Positions 19,908 to 29,512 of a DNA stretch of 64,000 bases are shown here, one piece after another. The notes under the pieces were generated by a model that was not told the DNA's origin, made no database searches, and was given only the letters and a program-made list of their open reading frames with translations. The stretch spans positions 62,001 to 126,000 of the forward strand of contig NZ_JANCTC010000007.1 of NCBI RefSeq assembly GCF_024297145.1. Direction: 5' to 3'. Position 1 is the first letter of the stretch. The number at the start of each line of letters is the position of its first letter. This DNA comes from Mesorhizobium sp. LMG 17147. GTDB taxonomy: Bacteria > Pseudomonadota > Alphaproteobacteria > Rhizobiales > Rhizobiaceae. The position numbers were made by a program, and so were the translations under genes.

Positions 19908-21020
19908 TCAATGCGGCCGCTGCTTTTTCGTCGCGCCCGGTATCGCCGCTTCGATTACCTTTTTCATGACGCTCGGCAGCGCCTCCCCGGAAATTTCATG
20001 GGCCAGCGACCAGAAATGCCCGGCCGGGGCGGCACTGTCCGTCTCCGCCTTGAACACGTCGAGTTCAAGCGCAAAATGGGTAAAGATATGGCCGATGCGT
20101 CCGGCCTGCCGCCAGTCGCCGGGGAACGGGGCTGCCGCCGCCGTGGTGGCGCCATCGATCCGCGCGGTCCAGCCGGTCGTCGGCACTTCGGTCATGCCGC
20201 CCAGCAGGCCTTTATCCGCGCGCTTGCGCAAAAGGATGGCGCCGTCGCCCCTGACTGCGACGAAGGCGGCGCCGCGGCGCAAGGGTTTCTCGGCCTTGGG
20301 CAGGCGGACCGGAAAGCGCTCGGGATCGCCCGAGATTGTGGCGCTGCAATCCTGCCTGACGGGGCAGAGCATGCAGCGGGGCCGGCGCGGCGTGCAGATC
20401 GTCGCGCCCAGGTCCATCATCGCCTGCGCGAAGTCGCCGGGCCTTGTCGGGGGAACCATGCATTCGACCTGGCCGCGTATCTCGCCCTTGGCGTCGCCCA
20501 GAGGCGTGGCGATCGAATACAGCCGTGAGACGACCCGTTCGACATTGCCGTCGACGACCGCGGCTGGTCGGTCGAAGGCGATCGCCGCGATCGCCGCCGC
20601 CGTATAGGCGCCGATGCCGGGCAGTTCCCTCAAGCCGGACTCGCTGTCCGGAAAGCGGCCGCCTTGCCGCGCGACGAGATCGGCGCAGGCTTTGAGGTTA
20701 CGGGCGCGGGAATAATAGCCGAGCCCGGCCCAGGCCTTCATGACGTCTTCGGTCGGTGCCGCCGCCAGTGCCTCGACAGTTGGCCATTTCTGCACGAAAG
20801 CCCGGAAATAGGATTTTACCGCCTCGACCGTGGTTTGCTGCAGCATCACTTCGGAAAGCCAAACGAGATAGGGATCGGGCTGGGCGCCGCCTGCCAGCGC
20901 ACGCGGCGGAACGCGCCACGGCAGCTCGCGGTGATGCGCGTCGTACCAGCCAAGCAGCCGGAACGCGATCTCGCCATTGTCTCCGGATACGGCCTTGCGG
21001 GTCTGGTCGTGCAGTGCCAT
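19908..21020 (-). CDS. mutY: A/G-specific adenine DNA glycosylase
   Basis: MutY removes adenine mispaired with 8-oxoguanine. The 370-residue protein has the helix-hairpin-helix region ending in LPGIGAYTAAAIAA, the catalytic Asp in VDGNVERVVSRL, and a perfect [4Fe-4S] motif C-x6-C-x2-C-x5-C (CTPRRPRCMLCPVRQDC). A C-terminal NUDIX-like 8-oxoG recognition domain follows. The open frame continues far upstream over the DUF721 gene on the other strand; the ATG at 21020 is the real start by homology. It is divergent from DUF721 with a 49-base gap. Confidence 0.97.
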   Translation of the reverse strand: MALHDQTRKAVSGDNGEIAFRLLGWYDAHHRELPWRVPPRALAGGAQPDPYLVWLSEVMLQQTTVEAVKSYFRAFVQKWPTVEALAAAPTEDVMKAWAGLGYYSRARNLKACADLVARQGGRFPDSESGLRELPGIGAYTAAAIAAIAFDRPAAVVDGNVERVVSRLYSIATPLGDAKGEIRGQVECMVPPTRPGDFAQAMMDLGATICTPRRPRCMLCPVRQDCSATISGDPERFPVRLPKAEKPLRRGAAFVAVRGDGAILLRKRADKGLLGGMTEVPTTGWTARIDGATTAAAAPFPGDWRQAGRIGHIFTHFALELDVFKAETDSAAPAGHFWSLAHEISGEALPSVMKKVIEAAIPGATKKQRPH

Positions 21021-21069
21021 TGATCGAGGGTCGGCCCTAATCCACTGGTGCTGAAGCTGGAGAACGCAC

Positions 21070-21570
21070 ATGGCAGGGAAAAGGCCCTTCGGCAATCCCG
21101 TTCCGGTGAGCGATCTCGCAACCGAGATCCTCGACCCGGTGCTGCGCAAGCGAGCCGGCATGTCGATCGGGCTGGTCCAGTCGTGGGAAGAGATTGCCGG
21201 GCCGCGGCTTGCCGGCCGCTCACGCCCGGAAAAGATCCAGTGGCCGCGTCGCATGCACGAGGACGATCCGTTCGAGCCGGCCGTGCTGGTAATTGCCTGC
21301 GAGGGTGTGGCAGCACTGCATCTGCAGCACGAGACCGGCGAGATCATCAACCGGGTCAATGCGTTTCTCGGTTTCAATGCGATCGGCCGGATCAGGATCG
21401 TGCAGAAGCCGGTAATGGCGGGCAAGGAAAAGCCGAAACCCAGTTTGCGGCCGCTGACCGTGGCGGAGAAGGCGAAGCTGTCGGGCACTGTCGGTTTGAT
21501 CGAGGACGACGGGCTGCGCGCCTCGTTGGAGCGGCTTGGCGCCACCATTCTTGGTCAAAAGAAGCCGTGA
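21070..21570 (+). CDS. DUF721/DciA-like protein
   Basis: A 166-residue protein of the DUF721 family, whose best-known member DciA loads or supports the replicative helicase DnaB in bacteria lacking DnaC. Visible family features are the WEEIAGPRLAGRSRPEKIQW stretch and the VLVIACEGVAALHLQHE beta segment. The C-terminal third, rich in Lys and Pro, is variable. Assignment to the family is good; whether it acts as helicase operator here is inferred. The position between mutY and a DsbA-like gene is common in Rhizobiales. Confidence 0.88.
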   Translation: MAGKRPFGNPVPVSDLATEILDPVLRKRAGMSIGLVQSWEEIAGPRLAGRSRPEKIQWPRRMHEDDPFEPAVLVIACEGVAALHLQHETGEIINRVNAFLGFNAIGRIRIVQKPVMAGKEKPKPSLRPLTVAEKAKLSGTVGLIEDDGLRASLERLGATILGQKKP

Positions 21571-21699
21571 TCTCGCGCTATCGTGATGGTATGCCCGGAT
21601 TTGGCGATTGGAATAGGGGCGGTAATGCCTTAATTCGCGCCAACTCTCGCTTTTTGTAGCCTTTGCATTGCAAAATCCAACTATTGCCAGGTGATTCGT

Positions 21700-22428
21700 A
21701 TGCTTCGTTCCTTGTCCCGCAGACACCTTTTGACTTCGCTCGCCGCAATACCAGCGGCGGCCCTGCTTGCCGCCTGCAGCGACTCGGGCGAGAAAGCCGA
21801 GGCGCAGGATGTGAAACCTGCGGCTCCGGCGGAACCTGCGAAGCCGGCCGCTCCGGCCGCCGCCAAAGCGCCTGAAGCTCAGGGCACGGTGGATATGGCA
21901 GCCTTGTTGAAGCCCGGCGCGCTGCCCGACATGCAGCTCGGCAAGGACGATGCAAAGGTCACCATCGTCGAATATGCATCGATGACCTGCCCGCATTGCG
22001 CGCATTTCGCCGAGACCACTTTTCCGGAGCTGAAGACGAAATATATCGACACCGGCAAAGCCCGTTACATCCTGCGCGAGTTTCCGTTCGATCCCAGCGC
22101 CGAGGCCGGTTTCATGCTGGCGCGCTGCTCCAAGGACAACTATTTCCCGATGGTCGACGTGCTGTTCAGGCAGCAGGCGAACTGGGTCGGTGTGAACAAT
22201 ACCAAGGACGCACTGCTGCAAATCGCCAAGCTTGCCGGTTTTACACAGGAGTCCTTCGAGGCCTGCTTGACGGACCAGAAACTTCTGGACGATGTGAGAT
22301 CCGTCCAGAAGCGCGGCGCCGACGAATTCAAGGTCGATTCCACACCGACCTTTTTCATCAACGGAAAGACCTACAAAGGGGCGATGTCGATTGCGGAAAT
22401 GTCGGCCATCATCGACCCTCTGCTCTGA
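21700..22428 (+). CDS. DsbA-family thiol-disulfide oxidoreductase, probable Tat lipoprotein
   Basis: A 242-residue secreted thioredoxin-fold protein. The N-terminus has SRRHLLTS (twin-arginine pattern) and a lipobox LLAAC at about residue 23, then an Ala/Pro-rich linker to about residue 65. The DsbA-like domain has the redox motif CPHC (YASMTCPHCAHFAETTFPEL) and the cis-Pro loop STPTFFINGKTYKG. It probably oxidises or isomerises periplasmic disulfides. ATG 21700 sits 7 bases behind AGGTG and is preferred over the GTG at 21691. A stem-loop follows the stop. Confidence 0.93.
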   Translation: MLRSLSRRHLLTSLAAIPAAALLAACSDSGEKAEAQDVKPAAPAEPAKPAAPAAAKAPEAQGTVDMAALLKPGALPDMQLGKDDAKVTIVEYASMTCPHCAHFAETTFPELKTKYIDTGKARYILREFPFDPSAEAGFMLARCSKDNYFPMVDVLFRQQANWVGVNNTKDALLQIAKLAGFTQESFEACLTDQKLLDDVRSVQKRGADEFKVDSTPTFFINGKTYKGAMSIAEMSAIIDPLL

Positions 22429-22439
22429 CGTTTCGGCAG

Positions 22440-22463
22440 CGCCGAAGCGGCGTCGCTTCGGCG
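22440..22463 (+). terminator. Stem-loop after the DsbA-like gene
   Basis: A 9-bp stem (CGCCGAAGC / GCTTCGGCG) with a 6-base loop GGCGTC lies 12 bases after the stop. The T-rich stretch (TTCTTTGTTTT) begins about 8 bases later rather than immediately, so termination is plausible but imperfect. Confidence 0.45.
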
Positions 22464-22545
22464 TGCGCACTTCTTTGTTTTGCCGCGGGTTCTCCTTGCA
22501 AAACCCCGGAACAGTGTTGCGAAACTTGGCTATGGGCCGGCGCGA

Positions 22546-25500
22546 ATGAAGTTCTCGCGCCTTCGCCTGCTCGGCTTCAAATCCTTCGTAGAACCCGGCG
22601 AGTTCGTCATCGAACGCGGTCTGACCGGCATCGTCGGGCCGAATGGCTGCGGCAAATCGAACCTCGTCGAGGCGCTGCGCTGGGTTATGGGCGAAAGCTC
22701 CTACAAGAACATGCGTGCGTCCGGCATGGACGACGTCATCTTTTCCGGTTCCGGAACACGACCGGCCCGCAACACCGCTGAAGTCACGCTTTTTCTCGAC
22801 AACAGCGACCGTAGCGCGCCCTCGGCCTTCAATGATGCAGACGAGTTGCAGGTTTCGCGCCGCATCGAACGCGAGGCGGGTTCGCTCTACCGCATCAACG
22901 GCAAGGAAGCCCGCGCCAAGGATGTGCAGCTGCTGTTCGCCGACCAGTCGACCGGCGCGCGTTCGCCGTCGATGGTCGGGCAGGGCCGCATCGGCGAGCT
23001 GATCCAGGCAAAGCCGCAGGCGCGCCGCGCGCTGCTGGAAGAGGCAGCCGGAATTTCCGGACTGCACACACGGCGCCACGAAGCCGAGCTGCGGCTGAAG
23101 GCGGCGGAACAGAACCTCGAAAGGCTAGACGACGTCGTCGGCGAACTGGAAAGCCAGATCGAAAGCCTGAAACGCCAGGCCCGCCAAGCCTCGCGCTTCA
23201 AGAACCTGTCGGCCGACATCCGCAAGGCCGAAGCGACGCTGCTGCATCTTCGCTGGACGCTGGCCAAGACGCAGGAAGGCGAAGCGCGTTCGGCGCTGGC
23301 GATTGCCACCGCGCTGGTCGGCGACCGTGCCGCCGCCCAGATGGCTGCCGCCAGGGAACAAGGCATCAACGCCCACCGGCTGCCGGACCTGCGCGATGCG
23401 GAAGCCGCCGCCGCCGCAGCCTTCCAGCGTCTGTCGATCGCCAAGGCGCAGATCGAGGAAGAGGCAGGCCGCATCCGCGCCCGCCAGGCAGAGCTCGACC
23501 GCCGACTGCAACAGCTTGATGGCGACCTTGCCCGCGAGCAGCGCATGGTCCGCGACAATGCGGATATTCTCGAACGTCTCGCGGCCGAAGAAGCCGCGCT
23601 CAACGCCGAAAACGCCGGCGCCGCCGAGCGCGAGGCCAGCACCCGCGCGGCTTTCGAGCAGGCGGCATCGACGCTTGCCTCGAGCGAGGCCAGGCTCGCC
23701 GCGCTGACCGCCGAACGGGCGGAGGCTGCCGCCTCGCGCAACCAGATCGAACGGACGCTGCGCGACACCGCTGAGCGCCGCGACCGCTTTGCCCGCCAGC
23801 TTGCCGATGTCGACCGCGAATTGTCGGAGATCGTCTCCAGGGTCGCCGGCCTGCCCGATCCCGCCGAGAAGCGGCTGCTGGTCGAACAGGCGCTGGCACT
23901 GCTCGAAGGGGCCGAGGCAGCAGCGATTGCGGCCGAACGGGCGGTCGCCGAGGCGCGTGCGGGCGAAGGTGCTGCCCGCCCACCGGTTCAGGACGCAAAA
24001 GCCGAGCTGGCGCGGATCGAAACCGAGGCCCGCACGCTTGCCAAGATCCTCAATGCTGCGAGCGGCGACTTGTTTCCCTCGGTGCTGGAGCAGATCAGCG
24101 TCGAGCGCGGCTACGAGACGGCGCTGGGTGCCGCACTTGGCGAAGATCTCGACGTGCCGCTCGACCGCAGCGCGCCGGTGCATTGGGGCCAGAGCGAAAT
24201 CCAGCCCGGCGACGCCGCGTTGCCCGAAGGTATAAAGAGCCTCGCCAGCGTGGTGCGCGCGCCGGCGCAGCTGGCCCGCCGGCTGGCCCAGATCGGCATT
24301 GTCGAAGCCGCCGACGGAAGAAGGCTGCAGACGCTGCTGGCCCCCGGTCAACGGCTGGTCAGCCGCGAAGGCGCGCTGTGGCGCTGGGACGGCTTTACCG
24401 CCAGCGCCGATGCGCCGACCGCCGCCGCGCAGCGGCTGGCGCAGAAAAACCGGCTGGCCGAACTCGACGCCGAAGCGATCCATGCCACCCGCATACTGCG
24501 CGACGCCGAACAGGCTCTTGCCCGGGCCGAACAGGCGCTTGCCCAGGCGAGCGAAGCCGAACGCTCCGCTCGACAGGCCGGGCGCGACGCCCAGCACGGG
24601 CTGGACGCTGCTCGCAATGCGCTGGCCGAGGCCGAAAAGGCCGGCGGCGAACTGTCGAGCCGGCGTGCAGCACTTGACGAGGCGCGCGCCCGCATTGTCG
24701 ACAGCCATGAGGAAACGGCGACAGCATTCGTCGAGGCGGAAATGCTGCTGCAGGACGCGCCCGATCTCGGCGATCTGCAGTCGCAACTCGACCAGTCGGC
24801 CGCCAACGTCGCCCGCGACCGCGCCGCCCTTGCCGATGCGCGCGCCGTTCACGAGGGCCTGAAGCGGGAAGCCGAGGCACGTGCGCGCCGGCTCGACGCC
24901 ATCGGCGCGGAACGGCGCAACTGGGTGGAGCGCGCCGAAAACGCGTCGACGCAGATCACGGCGCTCGGCGAACGCAAGGCCGAGGCCGAGGCCGAGCGCG
25001 AGCGGCTGGCCGACGCCCCCGACGAGATCGACGCCAAGCGGCGCGCCTTGCTGTCGCAGCTCGCCGAGGCCGAAAGCCTGCGCAAGGCTGCCGGCGACCG
25101 CTTGCAGGAAGCGGAGAACCGGCAGTCCGAGCTGGACAAGGCTGCGACCGCTGCCATCCAATCGCTCGCCGAAGCGCGCGAAACGCGTGTTCGCGCCGAA
25201 GAGCGGCTGACCGCCGCCGACGAGCGTCGGCTGGAAGTCGAAGCGCGCATCCAGGAAACGCTGAACACGCCGCCGCATCTGGTGATCCGCCACACCGGCC
25301 TCGAACCCGACAGCCCGATGCCCGAAATGGCCGAGATCGAGCGTCAGCTCGACCGGCTGAAGGTCGAGCGCGAACGGTTGGGCGCCGTCAATTTGCGCGC
25401 CGAGGAAGAGCAGAAGGAACTGTCGGACCGGCTGGAGACCATCGTCTCCGAACGCGACGACATCATCGAGGCGATCCGGAAGCTGCGGCAGGCGATCCAC

Positions 25501-26004
25501 AGCCTGAACCGTGAAGGCCGCGAGCGGCTGCTCGCTGCCTTCGAGGTGGTCAACGGCCATTTTCAACGGCTGTTTTCGCATCTGTTCGGCGGCGGCACCG
25601 CCGAGCTGCAACTGATCGAGTCCGATGATCCGCTCGAAGCCGGGCTCGAGATCCTGGCGCGACCGCCCGGCAAGAAGCCCCAGACGATGACGCTGCTGTC
25701 CGGCGGCGAGCAGGCGTTGACGGCCATGTCGCTGATCTTCGCAGTGTTCCTGACCAACCCGGCGCCGATCTGCGTGCTCGACGAAGTCGACGCGCCGCTC
25801 GACGACCACAATGTCGAACGCTTCTGCAATCTGATGGACGAAATGGCCGCAACCACCGAAACGCGCTTCGTCATCATCACACACAACCCGATCACGATGG
25901 CGCGCATGGACCGGCTGTTCGGGGTAACCATGGCCGAGCAAGGCGTCAGCCAACTGGTGTCGGTTGACCTGCAGGCGGCTGAGGCCATGCGCGAGGCAAG
26001 CTGA
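22546..26004 (+). CDS. smc: Chromosome segregation protein SMC
   Basis: The ATPase of the bacterial condensin complex that organises and segregates chromosomes. The 1152-residue product has an N-terminal Walker A (IVGPNGCGKSN, about residues 29-39) and a long Ala/Glu/Arg-rich coiled coil. A hinge region follows near 505-660 (around FPSVLEQISVERGYETALG), then the returning coiled coil. The C-terminal head has the ABC signature LLSGGEQAL (about 1049) and Walker B CVLDEVDAPLDD (about 1075). The ATG at 22546 starts the conserved MKFSRLRLLGFKSF N-terminus; the frame extends 22 codons further upstream without homology. The very long antisense frames over this gene are shadows. Confidence 0.98.
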   Translation: MKFSRLRLLGFKSFVEPGEFVIERGLTGIVGPNGCGKSNLVEALRWVMGESSYKNMRASGMDDVIFSGSGTRPARNTAEVTLFLDNSDRSAPSAFNDADELQVSRRIEREAGSLYRINGKEARAKDVQLLFADQSTGARSPSMVGQGRIGELIQAKPQARRALLEEAAGISGLHTRRHEAELRLKAAEQNLERLDDVVGELESQIESLKRQARQASRFKNLSADIRKAEATLLHLRWTLAKTQEGEARSALAIATALVGDRAAAQMAAAREQGINAHRLPDLRDAEAAAAAAFQRLSIAKAQIEEEAGRIRARQAELDRRLQQLDGDLAREQRMVRDNADILERLAAEEAALNAENAGAAEREASTRAAFEQAASTLASSEARLAALTAERAEAAASRNQIERTLRDTAERRDRFARQLADVDRELSEIVSRVAGLPDPAEKRLLVEQALALLEGAEAAAIAAERAVAEARAGEGAARPPVQDAKAELARIETEARTLAKILNAASGDLFPSVLEQISVERGYETALGAALGEDLDVPLDRSAPVHWGQSEIQPGDAALPEGIKSLASVVRAPAQLARRLAQIGIVEAADGRRLQTLLAPGQRLVSREGALWRWDGFTASADAPTAAAQRLAQKNRLAELDAEAIHATRILRDAEQALARAEQALAQASEAERSARQAGRDAQHGLDAARNALAEAEKAGGELSSRRAALDEARARIVDSHEETATAFVEAEMLLQDAPDLGDLQSQLDQSAANVARDRAALADARAVHEGLKREAEARARRLDAIGAERRNWVERAENASTQITALGERKAEAEAERERLADAPDEIDAKRRALLSQLAEAESLRKAAGDRLQEAENRQSELDKAATAAIQSLAEARETRVRAEERLTAADERRLEVEARIQETLNTPPHLVIRHTGLEPDSPMPEMAEIERQLDRLKVERERLGAVNLRAEEEQKELSDRLETIVSERDDIIEAIRKLRQAIHSLNREGRERLLAAFEVVNGHFQRLFSHLFGGGTAELQLIESDDPLEAGLEILARPPGKKPQTMTLLSGGEQALTAMSLIFAVFLTNPAPICVLDEVDAPLDDHNVERFCNLMDEMAATTETRFVIITHNPITMARMDRLFGVTMAEQGVSQLVSVDLQAAEAMREAS

Positions 26005-26110
26005 CGCATCAGCTTAGTGGTGGTCTCCACGTCGGCTTTCGACTATAGCACGACGAAATGGGCTGGATCTGCCGCTCCAGATACCCGTCAGGCCGTGCAC
26101 GTGGAGAAGC

Positions 26111-27085
26111 TTGTTGCCTATACTTGTCACCGGAGCCGCGGGGTTCATTGGGAGTCACGTTTGCCACTATCTGCTCGACCGGGGACAAGCGGTCGTCGGC
26201 GTCGACAACATGAACGACTATTACGACCTGGCGCTCAAAAAGGGGCGGCTTGCCCGCCTTCTGCCCCGCAAGGATTTTTCGTTCCACCAGCTCGATATTG
26301 CCGAACAGGGCGCGCTTGCGGCTGCTCTGGCCGGGCAAGGCATCGTCAGGATCGTGCATCTCGCCGCGCAGGCCGGCGTGCGTCACTCACTCGACAATCC
26401 GCGGCTCTATGTCCGCTCCAATGTCATGGGCCACCTCGAAGTGCTCGAATTCTGTCGCGCCGAACCGGCATTCGAGCATCTGGTCTATGCCTCGTCGAGC
26501 TCGGTGTATGGCGGCAACCGCAGCGTGCCGTTCAGCGAAGCCGATCAGGTCGACAAGCCCGTTTCGCTCTACGCCGCCACCAAGAAAACCGATGAGTTGA
26601 TGAGCCACACCTACGCCCATCTGTTCGGCATACCGCAGACCGGCCTGCGGTTTTTCACGGTCTATGGTCCCTGGGGCCGCCCCGACATGGCCTATTGGAT
26701 GTTCACCCGGGCGATGCTCGAGGGCAAGCCGATCCGGGTTTTCAACAATGGTGAAATGTGGCGCGATTTCACCTACATAGACGATGTGGTCAAGGCGGTC
26801 GTCGCCGTGCTCGACAAGCCGCCGTCAGCTGACGTTCCGCCGAACAGGCTTTACAATGTCGGCAACAACCGGCCGGTGCGCCTCGGCGACTTCATCGACA
26901 TTCTGGAAAGGCTGCTCGAGGTCAAGGCAATCCGCCACAACGAGCCGATGCAGGCGAGCGACGTCGAGAAGACTTACGCCGACATGACCGCGCTGGAGCG
27001 GGATTTCGGCTTCAGGCCTAGCGTTTCGATAGAGGACGGGCTGAAGAAGTTTGTCGACTGGTACCGGCCGTACTCGAAGCAGTGA
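26111..27085 (+). CDS. NAD-dependent epimerase, UDP-glucuronate 4-epimerase type
   Basis: A 324-residue short-chain dehydrogenase-fold enzyme. It shows the NAD-binding TGAAGFIGSHVCHYLL loop, the VDNMNDYYDLALKKGRL segment typical of UDP-GlcA 4-epimerases, the catalytic Ser region ASSSSVYGGN, and Tyr-x3-Lys in YAATKKTDELM. The expected reaction is UDP-glucuronate to UDP-galacturonate for surface polysaccharide. No ATG fits: the frame opens with two TTG codons (26111 and 26114). A GGAG at 26103-26106 favours 26114 slightly. It lies 184 bases upstream of the amidotransferase cassette; whether it belongs to it is open. Confidence 0.9.
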   Translation: MLPILVTGAAGFIGSHVCHYLLDRGQAVVGVDNMNDYYDLALKKGRLARLLPRKDFSFHQLDIAEQGALAAALAGQGIVRIVHLAAQAGVRHSLDNPRLYVRSNVMGHLEVLEFCRAEPAFEHLVYASSSSVYGGNRSVPFSEADQVDKPVSLYAATKKTDELMSHTYAHLFGIPQTGLRFFTVYGPWGRPDMAYWMFTRAMLEGKPIRVFNNGEMWRDFTYIDDVVKAVVAVLDKPPSADVPPNRLYNVGNNRPVRLGDFIDILERLLEVKAIRHNEPMQASDVEKTYADMTALERDFGFRPSVSIEDGLKKFVDWYRPYSKQ

Positions 27086-27170
27086 TTTGCACCACTCGCC
27101 GTGACGCCTTCAAGCGGGACACCTGGAGTGAGCACAAGTCGGTCCGCAAAAGCATCGTTTTGTCCTAACA

Positions 27171-27211
27171 TCCTGTTAACCACATGCTCGCTGAAAGGTA
27201 TCCGATTAACC
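27171..27211 (+). repeat. Direct repeat upstream of the asnB-like gene
   Basis: Two copies of TCC-NN-TTAACC (27171-27181 and 27201-27211) are spaced exactly 30 bases apart, about three helical turns, within a comparatively AT-rich 184-base intergenic stretch. Placement and spacing suggest a regulator-binding site or promoter region for the cassette starting at 27270. No regulator is identified. Confidence 0.35.
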
Positions 27212-27269
27212 TTTGAGGCGCTTATGACCGCTATGTTTCGTGGCTTGCTGTTCAATATGAGCTGTGTGG

Positions 27270-29207
27270 ATGTGTGGATTCGGGGGCTATTTCGGTTCAG
27301 TCCGGGATGCGGAAGCTTTGCTTGCGCGCATGACGTCCGCGATCGCCCATCGCGGACCGGATGAACAAGGCAAATTCGTAGCGCCCGAGGCTGGACTTGG
27401 GCATGCGCGGCTGTCGGTGATCGGGATTGGTGATGGCCAGCAGCCGATGTCCGACGAAACCGGCAATTTGACGATTGCGTTCAACGGCGAGATTTTCAAT
27501 TACGTGGAATTGCGCGAAGGGCTGTTGGCCAAAGGCCGACGCTTCCGCACCTCGAGCGACACCGAGGTTCTCCTGCAGCTGTATGACGAGATGGGCGAAG
27601 ACTGCCTGCCGCTCCTGAACGGTGATTTCGCCTTCGCGATTTGGGACAATCGGCGGCGGCGGATGGTGCTTGCAAGAGACCGCATGGGTGTTAGGCCGCT
27701 GTTCTATACCAGCAAGGACGGCGTGCTCTACTTTGCGTCCGAGATAAAAGCCCTGCTGAAGGTACCCGGCATCTCTGCCGAAATCGATCCGATTGCACTC
27801 GACCAGATCTTTACGCTGTGGGCGCCGATCGCTCCACGCACGGCTTTCCGCGATATCCACGAGCTGGGGCCGGCAAGCGTAATGATCGCGACCGAGGGGC
27901 AAGTGACGGTCAAACCATACTGGCATCTGGACTATCCTCATCGAGATACGCCATCGAAGATCACCGATGAGGACGACGCGGCCGAGGAACTGCGGACCTT
28001 GTTGACCGACGCGGTGAGGCTTCGCATGCGCGCCGACGTGCCGGTCGGTTCTTACCTTTCGGGCGGGCTCGATTCATCCCTCGTTTCGGCACTCGCGGCC
28101 GGTATGACTCCTCTTAAGCTGCAGACATTTTCCGTAACGTTCGACAGCGCCGAGCATGACGAAAGCGCCTTCCAGACCGAAATGGCGTCAGCACTTGGCA
28201 CGCGCCATCGAACCATAGCCTGTCGTGCCGGTGATATCGCCGATGTGTTTCCCGAAGTCATCCGCTTTACCGAGCGGCCGATCATCCGCACCGCCCCGGC
28301 CCCCCTCTATCAACTGTCCGGCCTCGTTCGCCAGGCCGGTTTGAAAGTGGTGCTGACAGGCGAAGGCGCCGACGAAGTCTTTGCCGGCTATGATGTCTTC
28401 AAGGAAGCGCGGGTTCGCCGTTTCTGCGGACGACAGCCGGCGTCGCGCATAAGACCACAGCTGTTCCGGAAGCTTTATCCCTATCTGCCAGGTCTGCAGC
28501 AGCAGTCCGTAGAGTACCTGGCCGCGTTCTTCGGCACCGGCAGCGCAGCCCTGGACGATCCGCTGTTCTCGCATCGGCCGCGTTTCAAGACCACATCAGC
28601 GGCCAAGATGTTTTTCTCCGGTGACCTGCGTGCGACATTGATGGGCTACAACGCAGTCGAGGAACTGGCCGGCCGGTTGCCTGAGGCGTTTTCCCGGTGG
28701 CATCCGCTGCATCAAGCGCAATATCTCGAGACCCGCTTCCTCCTGCCGGGTTACATCCTGTCCAGCCAGGGCGATCGCATGGCCATGGCGCATGGTATCG
28801 AAGGGCGTTTCCCCTTCCTTGACCATCGCTTGGTGGAGTTTGCGGCAAGACTTCCGCCGGAGATGAAGCTCAAGGGACTGGTGGAAAAACACATACTGCG
28901 CAAAGTTGCCAAGCACCTGCTTCCGACGGCCATCAGCGAGCGCACCAAACAGCCTTACCGGGCGCCGGAAGCCCGCTCCTTCGTTGGACCCGGAGAACTG
29001 GACTACGTACGCGACTCGCTGAGCGAGGCGAGCATCGCCGCCGGAGGACTATTCAACGCCAAGGCGGTGGCGAACCTGCACGAGAAATGCCGCTTGCAGC
29101 CCGCGTCCGGATTCCGCGACAATGCGGCTTTCGTCGGCATTTTGTCGACGCAGCTGTGGCAGAAGATTTTCACCGGCGAAAAGGTCGGTGCAGCACGAGC
29201 GGCCTGA
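27270..29207 (+). CDS. Glutamine-dependent asparagine-synthetase-like amidotransferase
   Basis: A 645-residue two-domain enzyme. The N-terminal class II glutaminase domain has the nucleophile Cys at position 2 (MCGFGGYFG), with HRGPDEQG, the Arg in LGHARLSVIG, FNGEIFNY and SSDTEVLLQ. The C-terminal synthetase domain has the ATP-pyrophosphatase loop SGGLDSSLVSAL (about residues 266-277) and GEGADEVFAGY. It should hydrolyse glutamine and pass ammonia to an adenylated carboxylate. The start was placed at ATG 27270, not the GTG at 27264, because Cys must follow Met. It is followed by a carrier protein, an AMP-forming ligase and a NAD-synthetase-like gene, so the acceptor may not be aspartate. Confidence 0.92.
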   Translation: MCGFGGYFGSVRDAEALLARMTSAIAHRGPDEQGKFVAPEAGLGHARLSVIGIGDGQQPMSDETGNLTIAFNGEIFNYVELREGLLAKGRRFRTSSDTEVLLQLYDEMGEDCLPLLNGDFAFAIWDNRRRRMVLARDRMGVRPLFYTSKDGVLYFASEIKALLKVPGISAEIDPIALDQIFTLWAPIAPRTAFRDIHELGPASVMIATEGQVTVKPYWHLDYPHRDTPSKITDEDDAAEELRTLLTDAVRLRMRADVPVGSYLSGGLDSSLVSALAAGMTPLKLQTFSVTFDSAEHDESAFQTEMASALGTRHRTIACRAGDIADVFPEVIRFTERPIIRTAPAPLYQLSGLVRQAGLKVVLTGEGADEVFAGYDVFKEARVRRFCGRQPASRIRPQLFRKLYPYLPGLQQQSVEYLAAFFGTGSAALDDPLFSHRPRFKTTSAAKMFFSGDLRATLMGYNAVEELAGRLPEAFSRWHPLHQAQYLETRFLLPGYILSSQGDRMAMAHGIEGRFPFLDHRLVEFAARLPPEMKLKGLVEKHILRKVAKHLLPTAISERTKQPYRAPEARSFVGPGELDYVRDSLSEASIAAGGLFNAKAVANLHEKCRLQPASGFRDNAAFVGILSTQLWQKIFTGEKVGAARAA

Positions 29208-29229
29208 GAAATCGAGGGAATGAAAAATC

Positions 29230-29490
29230 ATGGTAGCAATCAAGGACAAGGTCAAAACCTTTATCGTCGACAACTTCTTGTTCGGCGACACGTCCTACGA
29301 GCTTGCGGACTCCGCATCACTGATCGAGAACGGCATCATCGATTCGACGGCCGTGTTGGAGCTCGTGGCATTCATAGAGGATGATTTCGGCATAGCGATG
29401 GTCGATGCCGACATCGTACCGGCCAATCTGGATTCGATTGACCGCATCTCAGCCTTCATCAAGGCAAAAGCAGAAGCGCTGGCTGCGTAG
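29230..29490 (+). CDS. Free-standing acyl/peptidyl carrier protein
   Basis: An 86-residue acidic four-helix carrier protein. The phosphopantetheine serine is in NGIIDSTAVLELVAFIE (about residue 39), with the Asp-Ser pair of the family. It would carry an acyl or aminoacyl group as a thioester made by the neighbouring ligase. ATG 29230 has a GAGGGAA ribosome site 8-14 bases upstream. It lies 22 bases after the amidotransferase and 22 bases before the ligase start, so it is clearly part of the same operon. It is not the housekeeping acpP, which normally sits in the fab cluster. Confidence 0.92.
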   Translation: MVAIKDKVKTFIVDNFLFGDTSYELADSASLIENGIIDSTAVLELVAFIEDDFGIAMVDADIVPANLDSIDRISAFIKAKAEALAA

Positions 29491-29512
29491 GCGCCATTGG
29501 CGAGGAGCGTCC

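Noticed and set aside
23125..25953. Open frame of 942 codons antisense to smc
   Set aside because: It is a by-product of the high-GC codon bias of smc; composition is Arg/Gly/Gln-rich without domain features, and the sense strand encodes a complete SMC protein.
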